A DNA stretch of 64,000 bases, from positions 124,001 through 188,000 of the forward strand of contig NZ_JACHBD010000006.1 in the NCBI RefSeq assembly GCF_014200175.1, written 5' to 3'. The first letter of the stretch is position 1. Every line of letters begins with the position of its first letter. Shown one piece after another: positions 25,279 through 33,089 of this stretch. The stretch is from Rhizobium lentis (GTDB taxonomy: Bacteria > Pseudomonadota > Alphaproteobacteria > Rhizobiales > Rhizobiaceae). Under the pieces are notes generated by a model. It was not told where the DNA came from and did not search any database. It was given only the letters and a program-made list of their open reading frames with translations. Made by a program: the position numbers and the translations under genes.

Positions 25279-25923
25279 CTACCAGCGGAGCAGGCGAGGT
25301 CCGGCCACGGCGCCGAGAGCGCCGGTGATCAGGATACCGAACGTATACCAGATCAACACGAACGGCATGCCGTTTTCGGTGCAGAACCAGGAATATACCC
25401 AGGCGCCCGCTGCACCGGCGGCAATGCCCGCAATGAAGCCCGTCAGACGCAGATCCACAGGCGCCGCGCGGCGCAGCGCCCAGACCGTGCCGGCGTAAAT
25501 GGGGATGGCGAAGCCGAAGATGAGCAGCGGGCAATGCAGCGCCGAGGACCCGAGGATCAGTAACCGGTAGGTGCCGACCGGCGCCATCAGGAGCTGGATG
25601 GCGGCAACAACGGCCATGGCGGCAAAGATCAAGGCAAGCAGACCGAAAAAGCCTCCCTCGGAACCATCGGGGCGGGAAAGCCGGTAGACGGCAATGAAAG
25701 CCGCCACGGCAATCAGGGCATTATAGGCCGACTTGATCCAGAAGACCGGTAGCATCAGCACGTCAGGCATATCGATCCTGAGACCAAGAATGATCAGCAT
25801 CAGCAGCAAAGAGAACCCCATGGCCGGCACGATGCCGAGCGTGAAGCGGCGTCGCAGCGCGTTGCGCGGCACCGGCTTCAGGTCCTCTGCCAGATGTTCG
25901 ATAATGTCGTCCGTCTCTGTCAC
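25279..25923 (-). CDS. NrsF-like (DUF1109) membrane anti-sigma factor
   Basis: 214 residues. A short cytoplasmic head (ETDDIIEHLAEDLKPVPR) is followed by six hydrophobic helices, the DUF1109/NrsF layout. In Caulobacter, NrsF binds and inhibits the ECF sigma SigF through the membrane. Here the gene starts inside the stop codon of the upstream sigma gene (ATGA overlap), so sigma and anti-sigma are made in fixed ratio. Which metal or oxidant stress releases it is not visible. Confidence 0.88.
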   Translation of the reverse strand: MTETDDIIEHLAEDLKPVPRNALRRRFTLGIVPAMGFSLLLMLIILGLRIDMPDVLMLPVFWIKSAYNALIAVAAFIAVYRLSRPDGSEGGFFGLLALIFAAMAVVAAIQLLMAPVGTYRLLILGSSALHCPLLIFGFAIPIYAGTVWALRRAAPVDLRLTGFIAGIAAGAAGAWVYSWFCTENGMPFVLIWYTFGILITGALGAVAGPRLLRW

Positions 25924-26468
25924 GATGCGCCTCGCAATCTTTCTCCGAGCGCCTTGAGCGCCCGGTGGATGCCGACTTTCACCGCCGATTCAGACTGGCC
26001 GGTGCGGTTCGCGGTGTCGGCGACTGATTGGCCCTCGAGCTTCACCTGCCGGATCAGCTCCCGCTGTCTCGGCGGCAGCCCGTCGAGCAACCGCTCGACG
26101 TCCATGCGGGCTGTCAGCCTATCCTCGCTGAAGTCGTTTTCGATCTCGTCATCGAGCTCGGTCTCGGTCAACCTGCGTCCGCCGCGGCCGCGATGATGGT
26201 CGATCAGCTTATAGCGGGCGATCGAGAAGAACCAGGCCGTGAAAGGTCTTTCTCGGTCATAGGTGGACCGGCGGGAATGCAGCGCCAGCAATGTCTCCTG
26301 GACCAGGTCTTCCATATCCGCTTTCGCCGCCGCAGCCATCCTGCGGCTGTAATAACCGACAAGCAGCACACGCAACGCCGTCAGCAAACGCCGATAGGCA
26401 GCCTCGTCCCCATCGAGGGAGAGAAGCATCAATGCTCTCAGGGCTTCTTCCGAATGGGCGGTTGTCAT
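25920..26468 (-). CDS. ECF sigma factor of the SigF-NrsF type
   Basis: 182 residues. Region 2 (MEDLVQETLLALHSRRSTYD, then PFTAWFFSIARYKLIDH) and region 4 (LPPRQRELIRQVKLEGQSVA) are intact. An autoregulatory promoter matching SigF sites lies 16 bases upstream. The first in-frame start at 26468 leaves a leader of only about 9 bases, so a later start is possible. Encoded with the NrsF-like anti-sigma and two tiny membrane proteins; Caulobacter SigF responds to chromium, cadmium and oxidative stress. Confidence 0.9.
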   Translation of the reverse strand: MTTAHSEEALRALMLLSLDGDEAAYRRLLTALRVLLVGYYSRRMAAAAKADMEDLVQETLLALHSRRSTYDRERPFTAWFFSIARYKLIDHHRGRGGRRLTETELDDEIENDFSEDRLTARMDVERLLDGLPPRQRELIRQVKLEGQSVADTANRTGQSESAVKVGIHRALKALGERLRGAS

Positions 26469-26483
26469 GCTGTCAAGAGTTCA

Positions 26484-26509
26484 TTCGCTGGAAGCGTCCA
26501 ATCGGTTAC
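26484..26509 (-). promoter_or_regulatory. SigF-type promoter of the sigma operon
   Basis: On the minus strand, GTAACC, 16 bases, CGAA. This equals the published Caulobacter SigF consensus as I recall it. It is the obvious autoregulatory promoter. Confidence 0.75.
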
Positions 26510-26563
26510 AGGAAAGATGAAAGCAATTTCGGCATAACAGCTCTATCACATGCGCATGAAGCT

Positions 26564-26588
26564 GTAACGCTCCCGGCACTCCCGCGAA
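26564..26588 (+). promoter_or_regulatory. SigF-like promoter facing the other way
   Basis: On the plus strand, GTAACG, 15 bases, CGAA. It drives toward the broken gene at 26650, making that gene a likely former SigF target. Spacer and last -35 base deviate from the consensus. Confidence 0.5.
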
Positions 26589-26649
26589 TAACCGGAGGTG
26601 AGCCATCGGCAGGCTGCTGGTGGACACGAAAATCCATCAGGAGAGTTCT

Positions 26650-26942
26650 ATGATTATCTACCGGCACAGCCCTGCCGTGCGCCTGCCAGATATTCAATAC
26701 GCACCCGGCGCTCTATTGCGGCCAATACGGCGCCGACAACGACCCCACCTTCATTGCGATGGAGACCGTCGAACACGCCCACCAGGTGAAGGGGCTGACC
26801 GATATCGGCTCGTTCACTTTCAACATGACGGGCTTTCTTGGCCTCTCAAAAGCGGTCGCCGATTTCGGCCAACTCTACGGTGGCAATAGCGGGGTTCTGG
26901 GAGGATCGCGGCTACGAATTGTATGCCACGGCCAAGCGTTGA
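26650..26942 (+). pseudogene. Small gene broken by two frameshifts, unknown family
   Basis: Starts MIIYRHSPAVRLPDIQYAPG in one frame, continues LYCGQYGADNDPTFIAMETV, EHAHQVKGLTDIGSFTFNM and TGFLGLSKAVADFGQLYGG in the next, and ends FWEDRGYELYATAKR plus stop in the third. The pieces form one sensible ~97-residue protein, so the gene is broken near 26710 and 26888. AGGAG precedes the ATG. A sigma-type promoter lies 62 bp upstream. I do not recognise the protein. Confidence 0.55.
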
Positions 26943-26951
26943 CCCGCTTGG

Positions 26952-27713
26952 TCAGGCCGGGCGTGCGGAAGATATATCGGTCAGACCGCGCCTCGATTTC
27001 CTAAGAGGCCCGATCAAACGCTCATATTCGTCTTCTGCTTTGCCATAGGCGTCGGAAGCGAAGTCTTCCAGGCCGGCGCGATCCCTGACGATCACCAGGC
27101 CGCGAACGGAGCGGATGAAGCGGTAGCCTTCGAGCAGATGCAGGGCGGTGGTGACGCTCGGCCGCCGCACCGCCAGCATCAAGGCGATGAACTCGTGTGT
27201 CAGCGCGAGCTCATTGCCGTCGATCCGGTCGTGGCACATCAATATCCAGCGGGCCAACCGCTCATCGATCTCATGGACGGCATTGGACAGCGCGGTGAAG
27301 CCGGCCTGCGTCGCCAGAACATGAACAGCCTTATGGAGGAGGCTGGCGAAAACCGGCTGCGTTTTCATCAGATCCAGCAGCGCGGTTTGTCGCAGACGAT
27401 AGGCAAAACCGGGCACCTGGATGGTGACCTCAGGGACACTGATGCCTGCCCCTATCGCCGCCGCGACCGGCGCAAAACCGTCGCGGCCGAACAATCCCGC
27501 TTCGACGCGATTGCCCTCAGGCGAGATATTGATGACCGAGCCTATGCCCGAGCAGGGGAAATAGGCGTATTCTATGACAGCATCTGCCGCGGCGATGACG
27601 AAACCGCGCGGAATGGCGCAGGGTTCGAGTTGGCTGACGACCCCTGCATACTCCTCTTTCGGCAGGAGCCCCAGCAAGCGATTCTCTTTGGGGTGCATCA
27701 TGATTTCTGCCAA
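26952..27713 (-). CDS. Crp/Fnr-family regulator (copy 1 of 4)
   Basis: 253 residues. A cyclic-nucleotide-binding-type beta barrel (residues ~20-120; YFPCSGIGSVINI, GLFGRDGFAPVAA) lacks the Arg-Ser cAMP signature. A C-terminal helix-turn-helix (LALTHEFIALMLAVRRPSVT) follows. ARWILMCHDRIDG is shared with the three paralogues at 29051, 31759 and 34674. No Fe-S cysteine cluster. It is likely under general-stress control from the promoter at 27792. Ligand unknown. Confidence 0.92.
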   Translation of the reverse strand: MAEIMMHPKENRLLGLLPKEEYAGVVSQLEPCAIPRGFVIAAADAVIEYAYFPCSGIGSVINISPEGNRVEAGLFGRDGFAPVAAAIGAGISVPEVTIQVPGFAYRLRQTALLDLMKTQPVFASLLHKAVHVLATQAGFTALSNAVHEIDERLARWILMCHDRIDGNELALTHEFIALMLAVRRPSVTTALHLLEGYRFIRSVRGLVIVRDRAGLEDFASDAYGKAEDEYERLIGPLRKSRRGLTDISSARPA

Positions 27714-27791
27714 TCTTCGCCCTTCGGCGAGTGCGGGATGCTGCGGACGATGCCGTCAGTTCGATGCCGCGATGGCCAGCTCGCCATGTCC

Positions 27792-27816
27792 AACTCCCAA
27801 GACTTCTGTTGGTTCC
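27792..27816 (-). promoter_or_regulatory. Candidate RpoE2/EcfG-type promoter
   Basis: Minus strand: GGAAC, 18 bases, TT, ending about 79 bp before the regulator start at 27713. Confidence 0.45.
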
Positions 27817-27960
27817 CGCCTGGAACCGTCTTGCGGTTTCGTTGTTCGTGTTCGGCCGCCGCATTTTGCAGGTTCGGATCGAGTTCCCTGAAACGCGCAT
27901 CGCTACTGAATCTGCGGGGCCTAAGAATGCATCAACGAGCGCAGTGGAGGTTGATTCGAG

Positions 27961-28947
27961 GTGAACGAGGCTGTGCCCGGGAATGCCGTCGGCAAGCACC
28001 CATGCTTTACTCGCCATGAGCTCGCCCGCGCCCGCGGCTTGAATACTGTTCTGAACGTTCTTCCGCGATATCATACTGACCGGCGCTGGAACGCCAAAGC
28101 CGTGCAGGTGACGGTGCGCGCGGTCCAGTTCTTGGGTTCCCTCGGACTGCCGCGCCACAGCGATATTGCCCACCGCGCCATCCTTGCGGATGGCAGGCGC
28201 GTCGGCCTGCGGCTAATTCTTCCCAAGGGGATCCCCCGTGGGCTTTACGTGCATTTCCACGGTGGCGCCTGGGTGATGGGAAACGCCCGCCTCGATGACC
28301 GCATCACCCGGCCCATTGCACAAAATTGCCGAGTGCTGGTGGCCGGTGTCGACTTTCACAATGCGGTCGATGACCGGCTCGACATTACCTTGGAGGATTG
28401 CAGGGCGGCGATCGACTGGGTAGTCGAGCATCTCTCCGAGCTGCAGGTCGAGAGGATCATTCTTGGCGGCGAATCGTCCGGTGCGCATCTTGCAGCGGAA
28501 ACGCTTCTTCATCTGCGCGAACGCGGCAGGGCGGGAATCGTCGCAGGATTCATCTCGGTTTGTGGCGCCTTCGACCTAACGGGATCGAAAAGTCTCCGGC
28601 GCTCGACAGGCAGGAGCCTCGTCATTGACGGGCCGGCGGCGCTTCGTAATCTCCGGCGACTAACGCCAAGTCTTTCGGGACGCGAAGCCGAAGGCCCCTT
28701 GTTCGCCGATCTCTCGGGGCTACCCCCAGCCCTGCTGATTGCAGGGGCACTCGATCCTATTGTCGACGACAGCCTTTCGATGGCGCGGCAATGGCAGCAG
28801 CAGAGCGGCAATGCCGACTGCGTCGTGTTTCCCCATGCGCCGCACGGCTTCAACCGTTTTCCGACAAGGCTGGCGGCAAGGGCCAACGGCCTTGTCAGAT
28901 CGTGGATATCGCAGTCTTGCGAAGATGATGAGTCGGGCGATGATTGA
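27961..28947 (+). CDS. HSL-type alpha/beta hydrolase (esterase)
   Basis: 328 residues from a GTG at 27961, with GGAGG about 12 bases upstream. The oxyanion motif HGGAW, nucleophile elbow GESSG, acid in GALDPIVDD and the C-terminal His in PHGFNRF form the hormone-sensitive-lipase-family site. A hydrolase of short acyl or aryl esters is expected, in the cytoplasm. Gene ends just before the next Crp/Fnr gene. Confidence 0.88.
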   Translation: MNEAVPGNAVGKHPCFTRHELARARGLNTVLNVLPRYHTDRRWNAKAVQVTVRAVQFLGSLGLPRHSDIAHRAILADGRRVGLRLILPKGIPRGLYVHFHGGAWVMGNARLDDRITRPIAQNCRVLVAGVDFHNAVDDRLDITLEDCRAAIDWVVEHLSELQVERIILGGESSGAHLAAETLLHLRERGRAGIVAGFISVCGAFDLTGSKSLRRSTGRSLVIDGPAALRNLRRLTPSLSGREAEGPLFADLSGLPPALLIAGALDPIVDDSLSMARQWQQQSGNADCVVFPHAPHGFNRFPTRLAARANGLVRSWISQSCEDDESGDD

Positions 28948-29050
28948 GAGTCACAGCCTTGAAGATTGTACGCTATTGCACCATATATTGCTCAACGATT
29001 CTAGATGGTTAGGTTCAGTTGCAATTAGGGCCGATTATCTTCGATCGCTG

Positions 29051-29776
29051 ATGGACATGGACGATCAACATTTGCATTTTCGCAATGATCTCTTGCAGGC
29101 CATGGGGCCTCAGGAGCGTGAACTTCTGCTGCCTCATCTTGAGCCGATCGAACTGGAGGTGCCTCTGATTCTCGAAATGGAGGACAGCCCGGTCAGCGAC
29201 GTTTACATTCTCGAGTCCGGACTTGCCTCGATCGTGGCAAGATTTCCTGGCGGGCGCGATATCGAGGTGGGCATCGTCGGGCGAGAGGGCATGACAGGCG
29301 CCGCAGTCATTCTTGGCGGCAGCCAATCCGCGAATAGAACATTCATGCAGGTCACCGGCCACGGCTTCAAATTACCGGCTCGGGTGCTTTCCGCCGCGAT
29401 GGATGAGAGCCGCGCGCTTCGCAGCCTGCTTCTCGCCTATGTTCAGGCGCTGTTGGCGCAAACAACCTCGACCGTACTTGCCAACGGTCACGCCAAGCTC
29501 GAGGAGCGGCTGGCACGCTGGTTATTGATGGTCCACGATAGAACCGACGGCACGACCATCTGGCTGACCCATGAATTTCTTGCAGTGATGCTCGGCGTCC
29601 GCCGTGCCGGCGTCACTGTCGCGCTGCATCTGCTCGAAGGTAAGGGTCTCATCCGCTCGACCCGCCGCCAAATCGTCATTCTGAACCGGCGGGGATTGAT
29701 CGAGGAAGCACACGGGTCGTACGGGGCGGCCGAGGAAGAATACCGAAGGCTGATCGGAAGACAACTCGCGCGTTGA
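29051..29776 (+). CDS. Crp/Fnr-family regulator (copy 2 of 4)
   Basis: 241 residues from the ATG at 29051. In-frame ATGs at 28940 and earlier would add an AT-rich, uncharacteristic N-terminus, so they were not chosen; no strong ribosome site precedes any of them. Sensor barrel: VYILESGLASIVARFPGGRD and VGIVGREGMTGAAV. Helix-turn-helix: WLTHEFLAVMLGVRRAGVTV. It ends with the family tail EEEYRRLIGRQLAR. Ligand unknown. Confidence 0.9.
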   Translation: MDMDDQHLHFRNDLLQAMGPQERELLLPHLEPIELEVPLILEMEDSPVSDVYILESGLASIVARFPGGRDIEVGIVGREGMTGAAVILGGSQSANRTFMQVTGHGFKLPARVLSAAMDESRALRSLLLAYVQALLAQTTSTVLANGHAKLEERLARWLLMVHDRTDGTTIWLTHEFLAVMLGVRRAGVTVALHLLEGKGLIRSTRRQIVILNRRGLIEEAHGSYGAAEEEYRRLIGRQLAR

Positions 29777-29806
29777 CACGAGAAAGCCGGCTCGGTTCAG
29801 GATTCG

Positions 29807-30280
29807 TCAGCCCGATCCAGGAGTAATGCTCTCCTCATCCTTCTCCGGCAGCGATCCGGCGCCAGGCGTCTTGCTCCTGTCTGTCAGGTCATCCCTGGCG
29901 TGTGGACCGACCGGCGGGATTTTATTCCGGTTGGAAGGATCATGGTTGGTTCTCACTCCCCCCGCCTGCTCATCGTTATTCGCGATTGTCCTGGAGCTCG
30001 AGCGTTTCGATGCTGACTTCGGGCGGACTGTCAGGGGCGGCCTTGATAGCGGCAGACGGGCTGCTGCTTGCTTCAATGCCAGGCGCCCAACCGACAGCAA
30101 TTTCTCCTCATCGGTCACGCCATGGCGATACAATTTTATCAGCATCGCCGCGACGGCCTGCATCTCTGGTGCGCACAACGGCGCGCCTGCCTCTCGTGAG
30201 ATTATGTTCAAGATTGCGTTCAGGCCGTCGAGATCGGCTGAATCAAGCGCTTTCAAATAAATCGACTGAGCATCGAGCAT
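29807..30280 (-). CDS. Hypothetical protein with helical N-terminus and basic, disordered C-terminus
   Basis: 157 residues. The N-terminal ~70 residues are helical (YLKALDSADLDGLNAILNII; MLIKLYRHGVTDEEKLLSVG). The rest is polar and proline-rich (RPPLTVRPKSASKRSSSRTI onward), probably unstructured. The helical part aligns in pattern with the 95-residue protein at 31106 (LxxxDlxxLxaIL, then a Gly-Val/Ile-x-Asp-x-x-x-Leu block), suggesting distant paralogy. No known function. It ends 30 bases from the convergent regulator gene. Confidence 0.65.
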   Translation of the reverse strand: MLDAQSIYLKALDSADLDGLNAILNIISREAGAPLCAPEMQAVAAMLIKLYRHGVTDEEKLLSVGRLALKQAAARLPLSRPPLTVRPKSASKRSSSRTIANNDEQAGGVRTNHDPSNRNKIPPVGPHARDDLTDRSKTPGAGSLPEKDEESITPGSG

Positions 30281-30465
30281 TGCAGCCTCACTGGGCCCCG
30301 AGGATTCTCGTTGTGCACTTTGATAATGGGATCGGAAGATGACCTACGCAAGTTTTCGGCGACAACTGTACGCAAACGGACATCGCAAGTCCGGCGAGGA
30401 CAAATTAAGAGCGATCGACCCAGCCTCATCCAGCCAGCCTCATGCAGGAGGTGCAAAGGATCCTC

Positions 30466-30837
30466 TTAATGGTAGTAGGAGGAATCCGGCCCGAACAACG
30501 CCGCAATCATTGCGTCGATGTCAGAAGGACGCGCGCTGAGGACGAAGCCGCCAGGACGGATTTCAAATCGCTCGTCATGAGCAAAGACAAACGGAATTTG
30601 CCGAGCCTCCAGCCATTCATTCATCCACAGCATATCTTCGTCGGAGATCGTGACGTCGATGATCATGGCGTCGAACACAAGCCCCTCGCGCAGGTAATCC
30701 ATCACCCCGGACACAACGATCGGACCGGTGACGGACGCCTGGCGCGCAATGAACGCCGCCTTGGCATCGCCCGAAAGAAAATCGGCTTCACCAATGATAA
30801 GGATCGTCTTGCCGGCTATCGGACTGAGCGACTTCAT
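30466..30837 (-). CDS. Receiver-like protein without the conserved lysine
   Basis: 123 residues with the five-strand pattern of response-regulator receivers: KTILIIGEADFLS (acidic pocket), DAMIIDVTISDED (candidate phospho-Asp ~61), IPFVFAHDE, then GGFVLSARPSDID where a KP is expected. The conserved Lys reads Arg (ARP) and the acidic pair is altered, so phosphorylation chemistry may be changed. No output domain. It may be a stand-alone adaptor for the nearby HWE kinase (inference). Confidence 0.75.
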   Translation of the reverse strand: MKSLSPIAGKTILIIGEADFLSGDAKAAFIARQASVTGPIVVSGVMDYLREGLVFDAMIIDVTISDEDMLWMNEWLEARQIPFVFAHDERFEIRPGGFVLSARPSDIDAMIAALFGPDSSYYH

Positions 30838-31105
30838 GGCGGACGCTTACTACGTTACGAGTTTACGTGGTGAACATGCTGTCGAGCTTTCCAACATCGG
30901 GCGGCCCAAGCCTGGCCCGCGCCTACCACATCCAAGCGCGTGATGCGACCGGTTTTATCGTGCTGCCCAAACCCGATCAGGGTAGACCGGTTCCCGGTTT
31001 TCATGACCCAGTTGAGTTACATGCTTATCCGTACGCTTTCGCACCAGCTGTTGAAATCGAAAAGCTGAAGTTTAGGATCCCTGCATATACAAGGGAGGAA
31101 CGCGG

Positions 31106-31393
31106 ATGAGGCAGCATTTGGGAATTACGAAGCCAGCGCTGCAGCCCGACGACGTGTCTATGCTGCAAGCGATTCTGCGCGGATGGTGCCTGGAAAAGTC
31201 CTACGCGATCACCAGTCCGGCGGCCGAACTCGTTGCCAGGGAGCTTGTCTCATGGTTCGAATGCGGCATTCGCGACAAGCATAAATTGGCGGGGCTCATG
31301 CGCCATATGCATCTTGACCTTGAGGAGGAGCCGGTGAAGGCGCATCCGCCAGCGGCTTCCAAGGCCACCCAGTGGGTATTCCACCATGGATAG
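31106..31393 (+). CDS. Hypothetical rhizobial protein
   Basis: 95 residues with AAGGGAGGAACGCGG before the ATG. The core is helical (LQPDDVSMLQAILRGWCLEK; AELVARELVSWFECGIRDK; HKLAGLMRHMHLDLEEEP). Distantly similar in pattern to the protein at 29807. It overlaps the next gene by 8 bp, so the two are co-expressed. Function unknown. Confidence 0.7.
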   Translation: MRQHLGITKPALQPDDVSMLQAILRGWCLEKSYAITSPAAELVARELVSWFECGIRDKHKLAGLMRHMHLDLEEEPVKAHPPAASKATQWVFHHG

Positions 31394-31685
31394 CAGTCGC
31401 AGCTTGGGTTCGGTCGCTGCCAATTCCTCCAGTCTCGGTTTTTCCGACCGGCAGGTCGTCTTGAAGCGGATCGTTGAAGAACTCCAGGAATTGTGCGACG
31501 GCGCGCCGGTGGGCGTCTTCGATGGATATCCGGTTCTTGCTCGCCTGCTTGAGGCATTAAGCGCTTCGGCAGCGGTAGTGGCCAAGGCGGACGACCTCAG
31601 CTGGAACGATATTATTGGGGAACTCCTTAAACTCCGCGGTACGATGATGCGTCTTGCGATTGGTGCCGGCAGATCGTCGCATTGA
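31386..31685 (+). CDS. Hypothetical protein
   Basis: 99 residues, predicted mostly helical (FSDRQVVLKRIVEELQELCD; RLLEALSASAAVVAKADDLS; IIGELLKLRGTMMRLAIGAG). No signal peptide or membrane helix. It starts inside the preceding gene. Function unknown. Confidence 0.65.
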   Translation: MDSSRSLGSVAANSSSLGFSDRQVVLKRIVEELQELCDGAPVGVFDGYPVLARLLEALSASAAVVAKADDLSWNDIIGELLKLRGTMMRLAIGAGRSSH

Positions 31686-31758
31686 TTGATGTCACAGGGT
31701 TGCACAAGGGGGAAGGAGCAAGATCATCGCGGAATTTGAGCAAGGGGCGGGTTCTTTT

Positions 31759-32775
31759 CTAAGGAAACAAATGCCGGCTTGTGGCATTGATACCGCAACG
31801 ATGGGACGGCCGATGCCAAAATTTCACTTCAATGTCGTTTCGGATGCTGCAGTGGTCGTCGACTTGGAAGGCTCGGACTTGCCGACGCTGGAAGATGCCA
31901 GGCGAGAAGCCGTCCAGGACGCAAGAGCATTGATGAGTCAGGCGGTGCTTGCCGGAAAAGACATCTCGGCAAGACGGATTCACATCTGTGACGAACAGGG
32001 AGCCCTTCTCCTGGTCGTGCACTTTGCCGAGACGATCAGACGCGCCGATTAGCGGACGGCGGATCGGCAATCCGATCAGTCGTTCGTATTCCCGCTCCGG
32101 AATGCCATAGCTTCCTCCCGCGATTTCCTCCAGCCGTTCCCTGTCCAGAATCCGAACATTCGCCCGGGTCGCCCTGATCGCTCTCAGGCCCTCGATGACG
32201 TGCAGTTCGTTCGTCACGCCAGAGCGGCGAACACCGAGCATAAGCGCCAGGAACTCGTGCGTGAGAGGCAGGTCTCTTCCATTCAACCGGTCATGACACA
32301 TCAACAGCCAGCGGGCGAGCCGCTCGTGCATGTTGTAACGCCCGTTTGCAAGCGCCGATTGGGCCAATTGGATGTCGCAGCAATGCACATAATTGAGGAA
32401 CAGGGTATTGGCATCGGGAAATTCCGTCATCACCCGCCGCAAGCGTTCGACTGAGACCTGCAGACCTGATCCCGCGACCTGGATGAACGTTCGATTGGGG
32501 GTCATATCGGTCTGCAGCACAACATGCGCACCGGCCATACCCTCATATCCGATATGCCCGACCTCGACTGCCTCGTCTTCGCCGTTCACCGCCACCATCG
32601 ACGCGAGACCATCTTCGATGAAGCAAACATATTCGCTTGGCTGGTCCGCTTCGATCAGGACATGTCTTGACGGCAGCTGAACCGCCTGCGCGTCGGCGAT
32701 AAGCATTTGGAAGGCGTCGGCAGGCAAAACCTTCAACAAAAGATTGTGAACATCGTGCTGATTCGGTGCGGCCAT
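31759..32775 (-). CDS. Crp/Fnr-family regulator (copy 3 of 4) with run-on C-terminus
   Basis: 338 residues, about 95 longer than its paralogues. Residues 1-~240 are a normal regulator: sensor barrel (VCFIEDGLASMVAVNGEDEA; VGHIGYEGMAGAHVV), helix-turn-helix (LPLTHEFLALMLGVRRSGVT), and the family end EYERLIGLPIRRP. Beyond this point the frame continues through the opposite DUF6894 gene to 31759. The extension has no motif and looks like a lost stop codon; the DUF6894 stop abuts the expected family end. Whether the tail is translated is unknown. Confidence 0.85.
   Translation of the reverse strand: MAAPNQHDVHNLLLKVLPADAFQMLIADAQAVQLPSRHVLIEADQPSEYVCFIEDGLASMVAVNGEDEAVEVGHIGYEGMAGAHVVLQTDMTPNRTFIQVAGSGLQVSVERLRRVMTEFPDANTLFLNYVHCCDIQLAQSALANGRYNMHERLARWLLMCHDRLNGRDLPLTHEFLALMLGVRRSGVTNELHVIEGLRAIRATRANVRILDRERLEEIAGGSYGIPEREYERLIGLPIRRPLIGASDRLGKVHDQEKGSLFVTDVNPSCRDVFSGKHRLTHQCSCVLDGFSPGIFQRRQVRAFQVDDHCSIRNDIEVKFWHRPSHRCGINATSRHLFP
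31771..32052 (+). CDS. DUF6894-type small protein
   Basis: 93 residues. The segment MPKFHFNVVSDAAVVVDLEG, then LPTLEDARREAVQDARALM, and a C-terminal IHICDEQGALLLVVHFAE matches the rhizobial DUF6894 pattern (a short beta-rich domain in which 'D.EG.eLpdleaAr.eA' is conserved). AAGGA lies 5 bases before the ATG at 31771; the ATG at 31813 would give a shorter form starting at the domain. Function unknown. The gene lies wholly inside the C-terminal reading frame of the opposite regulator gene. Confidence 0.72.
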   Translation: MPACGIDTATMGRPMPKFHFNVVSDAAVVVDLEGSDLPTLEDARREAVQDARALMSQAVLAGKDISARRIHICDEQGALLLVVHFAETIRRAD

Positions 32776-33089
32776 GACCCTCTCCTGCGGGGAAGGAGAG
32801 CCCGCCGCTCATACCGGCAGCCTGGCGGTCACGGTAATGAACAGCTTATGCTTCAAAAGAGCCGCCAAAGCCATATTCACGAGCCCTTCTGTGCGGTTTT
32901 GACAAAACTCGCAGGTCACTCTGAAGCCAACATCCCCGTTTAGATACAACGGCTTGGCACTGCGAAACCAGCCTTGTTCCCGCCATGAAAGGGGAGGCCA
33001 AGCGCTCGACCGCGCCGATCGTCGATCAGCCCGGAAGAGCGGTATCCGCAACTTCACCGGCCTGTTCAGCGGAAGGCAGAGTGGGGAAA
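32776..33089. other. Intergenic, no gene seen
   Basis: 314 bp between two minus-strand genes: leader of the regulator at 32775 and the downstream end of the kinase gene. Short frames without ribosome sites only; no clear terminator. Confidence 0.5.

Noticed and set aside
27714..27960. Minus-strand frame across the regulator leader
   Set aside because: Lacks a ribosome site and overlaps a likely promoter; composition is that of noncoding DNA.
31596..31625. GGAAC-N19-TT upstream of the DUF6894 gene
   Set aside because: It lies inside the preceding coding sequence and about 140 bp from the start, so a chance match is more likely.
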